Source: an uncultured Oscillospiraceae bacterium (GTDB taxonomy: Bacteria > Bacillota > Clostridia > Oscillospirales > Ruminococcaceae). Taken from it: a stretch of DNA of 26,925 nt. Below the pieces are notes generated by a model. The model worked only from the letters and a program-made list of their open reading frames with translations. It was not told the DNA's origin and made no database searches. Below, piece by piece: positions 7,289 to 14,776 of the stretch; within the stretch, counting starts at the first letter, position 1; every line of letters starts with the position of its first letter. The position numbers and the translations under genes were made by a program. Where the stretch lies: the NCBI GenBank assembly GCA_902489475.1, contig CABUAH010000020.1, forward strand, positions 1-26,925, given 5' to 3'.

Positions 7289-8593
7289 TTACACAATTCT
7301 TCTTATCGCTGAAATCGGATTGTAAAGTGCAAACGAATCAACATAAGAATATACGATTCCGGTATTGGAATTTTCAGCGTGAATCATCATTCCGTCACCG
7401 ACATAAAGTGCAACGTGGTAAGCGGGACTTCCGAAGAAAATCAAATCTCCGGGCTGCATATTATCGTAGTTTACAGCTCTTCCGTATGAGGACTGTGCCG
7501 CAGCATTGTGCGGAAGTGAGATCCCTATTTTTGAATAGCAGTACATTGTAAGTCCTGAACAGTCAGCGGCATATTGACTTGCCGCTCCCCAAACATATGA
7601 GCCGCCCACCATGCTCTGAGCAGTTGCAATTACTGTTGCAATTGAACCGGAATTAGACGAGCCTCCGTTTGACGGGTTTGAAGGCTTAGGCTTGCTCTGA
7701 GTTGTGGTTTGCTTTGTCGCAGCAGGCTTTTGCGTCTGTTTATCGGTAGTGGTACTTTTTGGTTTTTGATTTGTGCGTTTTGTGGTAGTTGTGGTTGTAG
7801 TAGTTGTTGTAGTTGTAGTTTGAGTAAGAGCGTTCTTTTCAGAGCTTATGTTAATGCCTTGCTGCTGAAGCTCTTTTTTGAGATTGTTTAATTCGTCTAT
7901 CGTCATACTGCTTTGCTGACTCAGACTTTCAAGCTCAGCACTTTGTTTGTTTAGTTCTTCAAGCTGTGACTTGTATTCGCCGGATTTTTTCTTTAGCTCG
8001 TTCATATCGTTTTCAAGTTCTTTTTGATTTGCTTCGTATTCGTTTTTGGCCTTGACAAGTTCGTCGATTGCATCGTTGTCATGCTGTGCAACACGGCTTA
8101 TAAGCTCCGAACGCATAAGCATATCAAAGAAATCCGTAGAAGAAAACAAAATTGATGTGTATGATGACGAGCCGTTCATATACATTGCACGAAGTCGCTG
8201 TTTAAACTGCTCCGCTCCGTTTTCAATTTCAGCTTTTTTATCTTCTGCCTTTTTCTTTACCTCTCTCATGTTCGCATCGGTTTGGGCAATATCCTTGGCA
8301 AGCTGTTTGCTGTATTCGTTAATTGCAGTGATTTTTTGAGTAACTACGGTGATTTTTTCATCTATAGCCGCTTTTTTAGCTTCAGCGTTTTTAAGCTCCG
8401 AATCAGCGCTGCTCATTTTTTCGTCAATTTCCTGCTCTTGCTTTTCAAGCTCTGCAAGCTTTTGCGAATATGAGGCGTTTTCAGGAACAGCGGATGTTTT
8501 AATATCCTGTGCGCCGGAAAGTGAAACAGAGCATACTATCATAAATGCCGCCAAAGCGGAGAGAATCCGTTTTATTGTGATTTTTTTTGACAT
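7289..8593 (-). CDS. Secreted PcsB-like NlpC/P60 peptidoglycan hydrolase
   Basis: Exported cell-wall endopeptidase of 434 residues, expected to cut peptide cross-links during division or daughter-cell separation. An N-terminal signal peptide (residues 1-28) is followed by long coiled coils (about 40-255) with a central AMYMNGSSSYTSILFSS segment typical of the PcsB/CwlO-like N-terminal domain. A Thr/Lys/Pro/Ser-rich linker comes next (about 258-320, starting with 13 consecutive Thr coded by mixed Thr codons), then an NlpC/P60 domain (about 325-434). The catalytic triad candidates are Cys345 (ADCSGL), His393 (YHVALYVG) and His405 (MIHAEN). CCTCCT at 8599-8604 (AGGAGG on this strand) lies five bases before ATG. 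It is monocistronic with its own promoter and terminator, and a WalR-type box lies in its leader. Confidence 0.93.
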   Translation of the reverse strand: MSKKITIKRILSALAAFMIVCSVSLSGAQDIKTSAVPENASYSQKLAELEKQEQEIDEKMSSADSELKNAEAKKAAIDEKITVVTQKITAINEYSKQLAKDIAQTDANMREVKKKAEDKKAEIENGAEQFKQRLRAMYMNGSSSYTSILFSSTDFFDMLMRSELISRVAQHDNDAIDELVKAKNEYEANQKELENDMNELKKKSGEYKSQLEELNKQSAELESLSQQSSMTIDELNNLKKELQQQGINISSEKNALTQTTTTTTTTTTTTTKRTNQKPKSTTTDKQTQKPAATKQTTTQSKPKPSNPSNGGSSNSGSIATVIATAQSMVGGSYVWGAASQYAADCSGLTMYCYSKIGISLPHNAAAQSSYGRAVNYDNMQPGDLIFFGSPAYHVALYVGDGMMIHAENSNTGIVYSYVDSFALYNPISAIRRIV

Positions 8594-8640
8594 AATATCC
8601 TCCTGATCGGTTACTGTCGTATATCTGATTTTTACTAATT

Positions 8641-8657
8641 TGTAATCGTTATGTAAT
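8641..8657 (+). promoter_or_regulatory. WalR/VicR-type box
   Basis: TGTAAT-N5-TGTAAT, read on the plus strand, matches the published WalR consensus TGTWAH-N5-TGTWAH at every position. It sits at about the start site of the minus-strand NlpC/P60 promoter, where binding would more likely repress than activate. Confidence 0.55.
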
Positions 8658-8663
8658 AATTTT

Positions 8664-8692
8664 ATTTTACATCATACTAATGTAAAAGTCAA
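8664..8692 (-). promoter_or_regulatory. Sigma-A promoter of the NlpC/P60 gene, with palindromic spacer
   Basis: On the minus strand TTGACT (8692-8687), a 17-bp spacer, TAAAAT (8669-8664). The spacer and -10 contain a 21-bp inverted repeat, TTTACAT-N7-ATGTAAA (8666-8686), a possible second operator. The leader is about 60 bases. Confidence 0.8.
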
Positions 8693-8758
8693 GCCCGAGT
8701 AAAATTTGGCAAACTAGTTCTTGATTGTTTTTGACAGCCTAAAAGAAGAGCGTTTTGC

Positions 8759-8787
8759 TTGCTTTTTACATATATTTATGGTACAAT
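8759..8787 (+). promoter_or_regulatory. Promoter of the membrane protein-trmB operon
   Basis: TTGCTT (8759-8764), a 17-bp spacer, TACAAT (8782-8787), with TGG giving an extended -10. Confidence 0.65.
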
Positions 8788-8850
8788 ATTCTAACATGGG
8801 TTAAGAATTATAGCTACAATTAATTATTAAATATAAGGACGGTGCTTAAT

Positions 8851-9465
8851 TTGTTTTTTGCAAATGAGGTTGAAAGCTTACAAAACGTATATACTCCATT
8901 TCCGCTTATGACTCATATAGTTATCGCAGTAGTGGCGGCGATAGTATTTTTCATTCAGTTTTATAGAAAAGGCGGAGTTTATTATTTGTTTATGGGAGCG
9001 GCTGTGGCGGCAACTCTTATTACTCAGATACCTAATTTCTCGTCCAAAAAGAGTTTGATCTTTGCGCTTGATATTTTAGAGATTGTTTTGTGCGTTCTGA
9101 TCATCGTGTTCTACGTGATAAACCGCATAAAAAGTAGTAAAAATAAGGCGGACAAAAAAACTTTAGACGGACAAGCTCAAGACAATATTGTTGATAGTGA
9201 AGACTCTGAAATTGAAAAAGAAGAAGAGCCTGAGGAGCCGGTGATTGAAGAAAATAATCAGGACGTCACGACAGATGCTGACAATACTGAAAGTGACAGT
9301 GAAATTTCAATTGCTTTTTCCGAATTGGAAAAGATTGCACAAAATAGTATTGAGAGTGTGCAAAAAGATTTAAAAGCACAAAGAGAAAATGCAGAAAAAG
9401 AAAAGAATGATAATCCTGTTGAGAATGCCTTTGACAACAACAGTGATCTTGACATTTATTTATAG
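8851..9465 (+). CDS. Membrane protein with acidic cytoplasmic tail, unknown function
   Basis: I do not recognise a family. The protein has about 204 residues. Three hydrophobic segments (about residues 19-40, 44-64 and 72-95) are followed by a basic stop (NRIKSSKNK) and a strongly acidic, low-complexity tail of roughly 105 residues rich in Glu, Asp and Asn with a predicted helical stretch (SIAFSELEKIAQNSIESVQK). The start is uncertain: TTG at 8851 lies eight bases after AAGGACGG (8835-8842), whereas GTG at 8842 is too close to it. There is no ATG near the 5' end. trmB begins 12 bases after the stop, so they share a transcript. Confidence 0.7.
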   Translation: MFFANEVESLQNVYTPFPLMTHIVIAVVAAIVFFIQFYRKGGVYYLFMGAAVAATLITQIPNFSSKKSLIFALDILEIVLCVLIIVFYVINRIKSSKNKADKKTLDGQAQDNIVDSEDSEIEKEEEPEEPVIEENNQDVTTDADNTESDSEISIAFSELEKIAQNSIESVQKDLKAQRENAEKEKNDNPVENAFDNNSDLDIYL

Positions 9466-9477
9466 GATACAAAGCTT

Positions 9478-10158
9478 ATGAGAATGAGAAGAAAAAAGCA
9501 TCTTGAAGAAAGACTTGACGCTTGCGGTGATATAATAATCAGTATGTATCGTGAGGACAGAAGCTTTCAAACGGCGACGCAAAAAACGGAATATATTGAC
9601 TTTCAAGCGCTGTTCGGAAACAGCAATCCTGTGTATTTGGAAATCGGATGCGGTAAAGGAAAGTTTTCAGCAGAGCTTTCAAAAAAATATCCCGAAATAA
9701 ATATTCTTGCAGTCGAAAAGGCAAGCAACGTAATTGTTGAGGCTGCCGAGAGAGCGAAGAATGACAACATACCGAATCTTAAGTTTCTTTTAGGACCTGC
9801 AGAATATCTTCCGATATTTGTTAGGGACAAGAGCATAAGCAGAATTTATCTTAATTTTTCATGTCCGTTTCCTAAAAAGAGCTACGCCTCTCACAGACTT
9901 ACTCACAAAAACTTTCTTGAAATATACAAGAAAATTATGACCGATGAGGCGGAGATTCATCAGAAAACCGACAATACGCACTTCTTTGAATTCTCAATCG
10001 AACAGCTTTCTCAATCGGGATTTGCACTCAAAAATGTTACCTTTGATCTTCATTCATCTGACTTTAAGGATAATATAATGACTGAATACGAGGAGCGTTT
10101 TACAAAAGAGGGGCTTAACATTTACAGACTTGAGGCATACCTTAATCGGGAGGAATAA
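9478..10158 (+). CDS. trmB: tRNA (guanine-N7-)-methyltransferase TrmB
   Basis: Cytoplasmic SAM-dependent enzyme that makes m7G46 in the variable loop of tRNAs. Its 226 residues match the family. The SAM-binding motif I is LEIGCGKGKF (G57, G59, G61), with AVEKAS closing the second strand. The C-terminal part keeps the HRLTHKNFLEIYKKIM helix and TDNTHFFEFS. An oddity is the usual NFSDPWPKKRH signature, here NFSCPFPKKSY: the conserved Asp is Cys129 and Trp is Phe131. The rest of the fold is intact, so the call stands. It sits between two small membrane protein genes; the next one starts directly at its stop codon. Confidence 0.9.
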   Translation: MRMRRKKHLEERLDACGDIIISMYREDRSFQTATQKTEYIDFQALFGNSNPVYLEIGCGKGKFSAELSKKYPEINILAVEKASNVIVEAAERAKNDNIPNLKFLLGPAEYLPIFVRDKSISRIYLNFSCPFPKKSYASHRLTHKNFLEIYKKIMTDEAEIHQKTDNTHFFEFSIEQLSQSGFALKNVTFDLHSSDFKDNIMTEYEERFTKEGLNIYRLEAYLNREE

Positions 10159-10443
10159 ATGAAGATTTATGAAAATCCAATTCAAAAAGTAAGACTGTTG
10201 ACGGCTTTGATGATTACTTATTTTGTGCTTTATTTGGCTGCAATCGTGACAGCGGTTTTATCGGCGGCGATTTCAAATGCACAGTGGCTTTTGGTCATAA
10301 CTGCGATATGCGGGATAGTCGGTGTCGGATTAGATATTTATGTAAGGGCGGCAAGATCAAAGCTTGACGCACAGCTCAAAGCGGAGTTTGCAGCAGCAGG
10401 CATTGATATATCAAAGACTGACAAACGTAAAAAACGCAGATAA
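10159..10443 (+). CDS. Small two-helix membrane protein, unknown function
   Basis: A 94-residue protein not assigned to a family. Two hydrophobic segments (about residues 15-38 and 43-62) are followed by a basic, Ala-rich tail ending in KRKKRR. Its ATG abuts the trmB stop (TAA-ATG), so its translation is coupled and it completes the three-gene operon. The Arg/Lys-rich end suggests a cytoplasmic C-terminus. Nothing in the sequence ties it to tRNA modification. Confidence 0.75.
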   Translation: MKIYENPIQKVRLLTALMITYFVLYLAAIVTAVLSAAISNAQWLLVITAICGIVGVGLDIYVRAARSKLDAQLKAEFAAAGIDISKTDKRKKRR

Positions 10444-10459
10444 TGAATAAATATTCATT
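10442..10459. promoter_or_regulatory. ARG box (ArgR/AhrC operator)
   Basis: AATGAAT-AAAT-ATTCATT is an 18-bp palindrome with 7-bp arms that fits the ArgR/AhrC consensus WNTGAATWWWWATTCANW exactly. Further TGAAT/ATTCA half-sites follow up to 10496 without forming a second perfect box. It begins inside the stop codon of the preceding gene and about 80 bp upstream of the argG -35. Confidence 0.75.
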
Positions 10460-10538
10460 ATATTTTGAATATATGCATTGAATATTCACTAATTCACGCA
10501 AAAATCAAACTTTTTTATGAATTTCTCTGAATAAATGC

Positions 10539-10566
10539 TTGACAAGTAAAAATTTGGGTGTATAAT
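10539..10566 (+). promoter_or_regulatory. Sigma-A promoter of argG
   Basis: TTGACA (10539-10544), a 16-bp spacer, TATAAT (10561-10566), about 42 bases before the argG ATG. Confidence 0.88.
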
Positions 10567-10607
10567 TACACTGAAAATTAAATTAAAACTGAAAAGGAGT
10601 TATTAAA

Positions 10608-11840
10608 ATGGCAAAGGAAATTAAAAAGGTTGTACTTGCATATTCGGGTGGACTTGATACGTCCATTATCATTTCTTGGCTTAAAGAAAACTACAATAAC
10701 TGTGAGGTTATAGCAGTATCGGGAGATGTTGGACAAGGAACTGAGCTTGACGGACTTGAGGAGAAGGCTTTAAAGACAGGTGCATCGAAGCTCTATATCG
10801 AAGATTTGAATAAAGAATTTATTGAAGATTATGTTTTCCCAACTGTACAGGCAGGCGCTATTTATGAGAACAGATATATGCTCGGAACTTCTTTTGCAAG
10901 ACCTATTATTGCAAAGAGAATTGCTGAAATCGCAATTAAAGAGGGCGCAGATGCAATCTGTCACGGATGCACGGGAAAAGGAAATGACCAGGTTAGATTT
11001 GAGCTTGCTATCAAGGCTTTTGCACCTGATATGCAGATAATTGCTCCTTGGAGAATCTGGGATATAAAATCCCGTGATGAGGAGATCGACTATGCTGAAG
11101 CGCATAACATTCCTCTTAAGATAAACAGGGAAACAAACTATTCAAAGGATAAAAACCTATGGCATCTCTCTCATGAGGGACTCGATCTTGAAGACCCTGC
11201 AAACGAGCCTCAGTATGAGAAGGAGGGCTTCCTTGAAATGGGAGTTTCGCCGCTTCAGGCTCCTGACAAGCCGACTTATGTTACGATTCATTTTGAAAAG
11301 GGTGTTCCAACCGCTATTGACGGCGTAGAGATGGACGGAGTAGGAATTGTCAAGACTTTAAATAAGCTCGGCGGTGAAAACGGTATAGGACTTGCTGATC
11401 TTGTTGAGAACCGTTTGGTAGGAATGAAGTCAAGAGGTGTTTACGAAACTCCGGGCGGTGCAATTTTATATCATGCTCACGAGGTTTTGGAAACTATTAC
11501 AATTGACAAGGAAACTGCAAGAATGAAGCAGTACATAGGAATTAAATTTGCTGACATCGTTTACAACGGACAGTGGTATACACCTCTTCGTGAGGCTCTT
11601 TCGGCTTTTGTTACTGAAACTCAAAAGACAGTTACGGGCGATGTAAAGCTTAAGCTTTACAAGGGCAATATCATCAACGCAGGCGTTACTTCTCCGTACA
11701 CGCTTTATGATGAAGAGGTTGCAACCTTTGACGAGGATCATGTTTACGATCAGAAGGATTCCGCAGGCTTTATCAATCTCTTCGGACTTCCTATCAAGGT
11801 TAAGGCTAAGCTTGACGCTAAGAGAAAAAATAATTCGTAA
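10608..11840 (+). CDS. argG: Argininosuccinate synthase ArgG
   Basis: Joins citrulline and aspartate with ATP to form argininosuccinate, the penultimate step of arginine synthesis, in the cytoplasm. Its 410 residues are full length. The N-terminal nucleotide-binding loop AYSGGLDTS (residues 11-19) is of the PP-type, and CHGCTGKGNDQVRFE is the hallmark substrate-binding stretch. YSKDKNLWHLSHEG and the C-terminal GAILYHAH region also match. AAAAGGAG upstream fits the ATG. It is separated from argH by two acetyltransferase genes and a repeat island, has its own promoter, and has an ARG box upstream, so it is probably repressed by arginine through ArgR/AhrC encoded elsewhere. Confidence 0.97.
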   Translation: MAKEIKKVVLAYSGGLDTSIIISWLKENYNNCEVIAVSGDVGQGTELDGLEEKALKTGASKLYIEDLNKEFIEDYVFPTVQAGAIYENRYMLGTSFARPIIAKRIAEIAIKEGADAICHGCTGKGNDQVRFELAIKAFAPDMQIIAPWRIWDIKSRDEEIDYAEAHNIPLKINRETNYSKDKNLWHLSHEGLDLEDPANEPQYEKEGFLEMGVSPLQAPDKPTYVTIHFEKGVPTAIDGVEMDGVGIVKTLNKLGGENGIGLADLVENRLVGMKSRGVYETPGGAILYHAHEVLETITIDKETARMKQYIGIKFADIVYNGQWYTPLREALSAFVTETQKTVTGDVKLKLYKGNIINAGVTSPYTLYDEEVATFDEDHVYDQKDSAGFINLFGLPIKVKAKLDAKRKNNS

Positions 11841-11925
11841 TTCTTAATGCGTAATTACAATTGACAATGGATAATGGACTATGTTTAATTCGGAATGCGG
11901 AGGGCGGAATTCGGAATTAATGTAA
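11841..11925 (+). repeat. Short interspersed repeat island A
   Basis: Directly follows the argG stop. It contains the 21-mer AATTGACAATGG-ATAATGGAC (11859-11879) and AATTCGGAATGCGGA (11887-11901), both repeated exactly in the argC-argJ gap, plus variants of GGAATTCGGAATTA. No coding signal is visible. Confidence 0.75.
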
Positions 11926-11961
11926 GCAAAAGACTATCTTTGATTAACAGAGAGTGGCATG

Positions 11962-11990
11962 AAAGCAGGTATGGGAAGTCCCTCTGCTTT
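11962..11990 (+). terminator. Possible argG terminator hairpin
   Basis: AAAGCAG (11962-11968) pairs with CTGCTTT (11984-11990), with an inner GGGA/TCCC pairing. The tail has scattered T only (TGATGGGTTTTATT), so strength is doubtful. Confidence 0.4.
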
Positions 11991-12032
11991 TGATGGGTTT
12001 TATTATCCTGCCCCTTTTCCTAAGTTGTCCCT

Positions 12033-12203
12033 TTGAATATTTCGCTGAAAGAAGCATATGAAACGGACTATTGGCTAAGGCTTCTAAAGGAAACTGATTA
12101 TATTACATCCTCTCAATTTGAAAGTATATATAAGGATTGTACGGAGATAATTAAAATTCTGATTTCTATTACAAGGACAACTAAGGACAATCTTAAATTA
12201 TAA
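12033..12203 (+). pseudogene. C-terminal remnant of a four-helix-bundle (23S rRNA intervening-sequence) protein
   Basis: An open stretch of 56 codons from TTG at 12033 to TAA at 12201-12203 encodes SLKEAYETDYWLRLLKETDY, then ITSSQFESIYKDCTEIIKIL and TTKDNLKL. This is the characteristic second half of the four-helix-bundle protein family related to 23S rRNA intervening-sequence proteins. The N-terminal half (RSGTSIGANI-type helix) is missing and an in-frame TAA lies just upstream at 12021. There is no ribosome-binding site. The fragment lies between short repeat islands A and B, suggesting deletion or rearrangement. Confidence 0.7.
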
Positions 12204-12263
12204 TTGTCCATTATCAATTAAAATTATAACTATCAGGGCGGTGTTTTTATAATACTGCCCTTA
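12204..12263. repeat. Short interspersed repeat island B and hairpin
   Basis: 12204-12220 (ATTGTCCATTATCAATT) is the inverse of the AATTGATAATGGACAAT unit found at 15831-15847. It is followed by a hairpin with AGGGCGGT paired to ACTGCCCT (12235-12242 with 12256-12263, one G-T pair). No T-run follows, so I do not call a terminator. Confidence 0.55.
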
Positions 12264-12284
12264 TAGAGTTTTTACGGAGGATTT

Positions 12285-12725
12285 ATGAGGGATCTTTTTA
12301 TCAGAAAAACTGTGCCTGAGGACGCAGAGAACATCTGCGAAATAAATAAAAATTCCCTCGGCTATGATTTTTCAGTCGATAAAACAGTCGTACAAATAAA
12401 GCAAATTACAAAGGACGAGAAAACCCTGCTTTTATCTGCCACAGACGATGAGAACAGAGCAGTTGGATACATTGAAGCGCAGATTTATGACACACCGTAT
12501 GCGAAAACCTATGTAAATATAATGGCACTCGCTGTTAACGAAAAGTTTCAGGGACAAGGAATCGGCAAGAAGCTGCTTTCAGCGGCAGAGAACTGGGGAA
12601 AGGCTAAAGACGCAGTTGGTATAACGCTTGAATCAAGCACATACAGAACCGAGGCGCATAAGTTTTATGAAGCCTGCGGATATGAATGTGCAAAAGAACA
12701 TAAAAACTTTAAGAAGATATTTTAA
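12285..12725 (+). CDS. GNAT family N-acetyltransferase (RimI-like)
   Basis: A 146-residue single-domain GNAT protein that would transfer an acetyl group from acetyl-CoA to an amino group; the substrate is unknown. It begins with FIRKTVPEDAENICEINK, has the central strand MALAVNEKFQGQGIGKKLL with the Q-G-Q-G-I-G acetyl-CoA pyrophosphate loop, and ends with ESSTYRTEAHKFYEACGYE, the usual FYxxxGY close. GGAGG at 12276-12280 precedes the ATG. It lies between argG and argH beside a second GNAT gene. It is not an ArgA-type acetylglutamate synthase by length alone proof; ArgJ already supplies acetyl transfer in this cluster. Confidence 0.85.
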   Translation: MRDLFIRKTVPEDAENICEINKNSLGYDFSVDKTVVQIKQITKDEKTLLLSATDDENRAVGYIEAQIYDTPYAKTYVNIMALAVNEKFQGQGIGKKLLSAAENWGKAKDAVGITLESSTYRTEAHKFYEACGYECAKEHKNFKKIF

Positions 12726-12777
12726 TGGTTTTGATAGGTGTTGTTGGGAGAATATTGGGATTTGCGGCGAGGTATAT

Positions 12778-13332
12778 ATGGAACGGATAATAAAATCAAT
12801 GGAAGATAAATATCTTATCCCATCATTAGATTTAGTGGAGGATGTCTTTGCCGAATGGGACAGTAAAGAAGAGGGAAAGGTCGTCCGTAGGTTAGTAGAA
12901 GAAATAAGAGTAAAAAAATATTATATTTCCGAACTTGAATTGATCATGGCAGATGAAAACGATGCAGTTATCGGATATGCAATGTTTTCAAGATTTCATC
13001 TTGAGGGAAAGTACGAGGATGATTTGCTGCTGCTAACTCCTGTGGCAGTGAAAACCGAACTGCAAAGAAAACACATATCAAAGGAACTTTTGGAGTATGG
13101 TTTTGCAAGGGCAAAAGAGCTTGGATTTAAGGCAATACTTGTCGAAGGCAATCCGCAAAATTATAAGCCTCGTGGATTCCAACCAAGCTATAAATTTGGG
13201 ATAAAGGCAGGACCTAACATTAAGCTGCCGCACCCTGATTGTTTAATGGTTAAAGAGTTGGCAGAGGGAGAATTGGAGAAAATCAGCGGTCTTGTTGATT
13301 ACTCATTTTATGATGCTCTTCATGAAGGGTAG
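12778..13332 (+). CDS. GNAT family N-acetyltransferase (YhbS-like)
   Basis: A 184-residue GNAT protein. The ATG at 12778 is preferred because it follows GCGAGG and opens MERIIKSMEDKYLIPSLDLV; an upstream ATG at 12628 would overlap the preceding gene by 98 bases. The strand-helix core is LLLLTPVAVKTELQRKHISK, followed by LGFKAILVEGNPQNYKPRGF, which matches YhbS-like proteins (LGDPxYYxRFGF). The acetyl-CoA loop is Q-R-K-H-I-S rather than Q-x-x-G-x-G, so cofactor binding may be altered. The substrate is unknown. It precedes argH by 67 bases and may share its transcript. Confidence 0.75.
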   Translation: MERIIKSMEDKYLIPSLDLVEDVFAEWDSKEEGKVVRRLVEEIRVKKYYISELELIMADENDAVIGYAMFSRFHLEGKYEDDLLLLTPVAVKTELQRKHISKELLEYGFARAKELGFKAILVEGNPQNYKPRGFQPSYKFGIKAGPNIKLPHPDCLMVKELAEGELEKISGLVDYSFYDALHEG

Positions 13333-13399
13333 ATTATCATTTACTTCTGAAATATAAAATTAAAAAACAATTAAACGTAACATAAAGGAGAGATTTATT

Positions 13400-14776
13400 A
13401 TGCCGATGTGGGCAGGAAGATTTTCAAAAGAGATAGACAGTCGGGTGAACGATTTTAATTCGTCAATTAAGTTTGACGCAAGAATGTATCGTCACGACAT
13501 AAAGGGTTCGATCGCTCATGCAACAATGCTCGGCGAGTGCGGCATAATTGATATAAATGAAAGTAAAAAGATAATAGACGGGCTAAATGGGATTTTAGCC
13601 GATATAGACAGCGGTAATTTGGAGTTTGATCCTAACGCTGAGGACATACATATGTTTGTCGAGGCAGAGCTTACAAAACGAATCGGCGATGCAGGAAAAA
13701 GACTTCATACTGCAAGAAGCCGAAACGATCAGGTTGCGCTTGATATAAGAATGTATCTTCGGGATGAGATTATAGAGATCAAATCAATTGTAAAAGAGCT
13801 TATTGAGGCTGTAACCGAAATTGCGGAAAAGAATTTAAACACAGTAATGCCGGGATATACTCATCTTCAAAGGGCTCAGCCGATAACTTTTGCACATCAT
13901 CTTATGGCTTATGCAAATATGCTGCTTCGGGATTATGACAGACTTTCAGATGTGTACAAAAGAACGGACAGAATGCCGCTTGGTTCGGGCGCTTTGGCAG
14001 GAACAACTTATCCTATAAACCGTGAGCGTGTTGCCGAGCTTCTGGGATTTTCTGAGGTTTGTCAAAATTCGCTTGACGGGGTTTCCGACAGGGATTTCTG
14101 CATTGAGCTTGCAAGTGCAATATCAATACTTATGATGCATTTATCACGCTTTTCGGAAGAGATAATTATGTGGTGTTCATGGGAGTTTAAGTTCGTGGAG
14201 CTTGACGATGCATATTCTACAGGTTCAAGCATAATGCCGCAAAAGAAGAACCCTGACGTCACTGAGCTTATAAGAGGAAAGACAGCAAGGGTTTACGGAG
14301 ATTTGAATACTTTGCTTTCAATGATGAAAAACCTTCCACTTGCATACAACAAGGATATGCAGGAGGACAAGGAAGCGATCTTTGACGCAGTTGATACCGT
14401 TAAGCTTTGCATAAATACTTTTATTCCAATGCTTAAAACAATGACAGCTTTAAAGGATAATATGAGAGCGGCAGCTGCAAAGGGATTTATAAATGCTACC
14501 GACTGTGCTGATTATCTTGTTAAAAAAGGTATGCCGTTTAGAGATGCGTATAAAATCACAGGAACACTTGTAGCAAAATGTATAGAGCTTGGAGTTACCT
14601 TAGAAACACTTCCGATAGATGAGTATAAAAAACTTAGCGATGTATTCAGCGAAGATGTGTATGAAGCGATTTCACTTGACACCTGCGTAAATGAGAGAAA
14701 GTCGCAGGGAGGACCTGCTCCGGAAAGCGTTAAGGCGCAGATTGAGTATGTGAAGAATAAGCTTTTGGAGGAATAA
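13400..14776 (+). CDS. argH: Argininosuccinate lyase ArgH
   Basis: Cleaves argininosuccinate to arginine and fumarate, the last step of the pathway. It is a 458-residue member of the fumarase/aspartase superfamily and forms homotetramers. The start MPMWAGRFSKEIDSRVNDFN is typical. It carries HTARSRNDQ near residues 103-111, Thr154-His155 (GYTHLQRAQP) and the superfamily signature GSSIMPQKKNPD at 275-286, with the catalytic serine in the Ser-Ser pair (276-277). AAAGGAG at 13384-13390 fixes the start. The stop TAA overlaps the argC ATG by one base (TAATG), so the two genes are translationally coupled. Confidence 0.97.
   Translation: MPMWAGRFSKEIDSRVNDFNSSIKFDARMYRHDIKGSIAHATMLGECGIIDINESKKIIDGLNGILADIDSGNLEFDPNAEDIHMFVEAELTKRIGDAGKRLHTARSRNDQVALDIRMYLRDEIIEIKSIVKELIEAVTEIAEKNLNTVMPGYTHLQRAQPITFAHHLMAYANMLLRDYDRLSDVYKRTDRMPLGSGALAGTTYPINRERVAELLGFSEVCQNSLDGVSDRDFCIELASAISILMMHLSRFSEEIIMWCSWEFKFVELDDAYSTGSSIMPQKKNPDVTELIRGKTARVYGDLNTLLSMMKNLPLAYNKDMQEDKEAIFDAVDTVKLCINTFIPMLKTMTALKDNMRAAAAKGFINATDCADYLVKKGMPFRDAYKITGTLVAKCIELGVTLETLPIDEYKKLSDVFSEDVYEAISLDTCVNERKSQGGPAPESVKAQIEYVKNKLLEE

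Noticed and set aside
7778..7816. ACT/ACA-rich tract in the NlpC/P60 gene as a phase-variable microsatellite
   Set aside because: The 13 Thr codons are mixed ACT, ACA and ACC, not a uniform repeat, so slippage is unlikely; it reads as an ordinary Thr-rich linker.
12628..12777. N-terminal extension of the second GNAT gene
   Set aside because: It would overlap the first GNAT gene in another frame, and the extension has no GNAT similarity.
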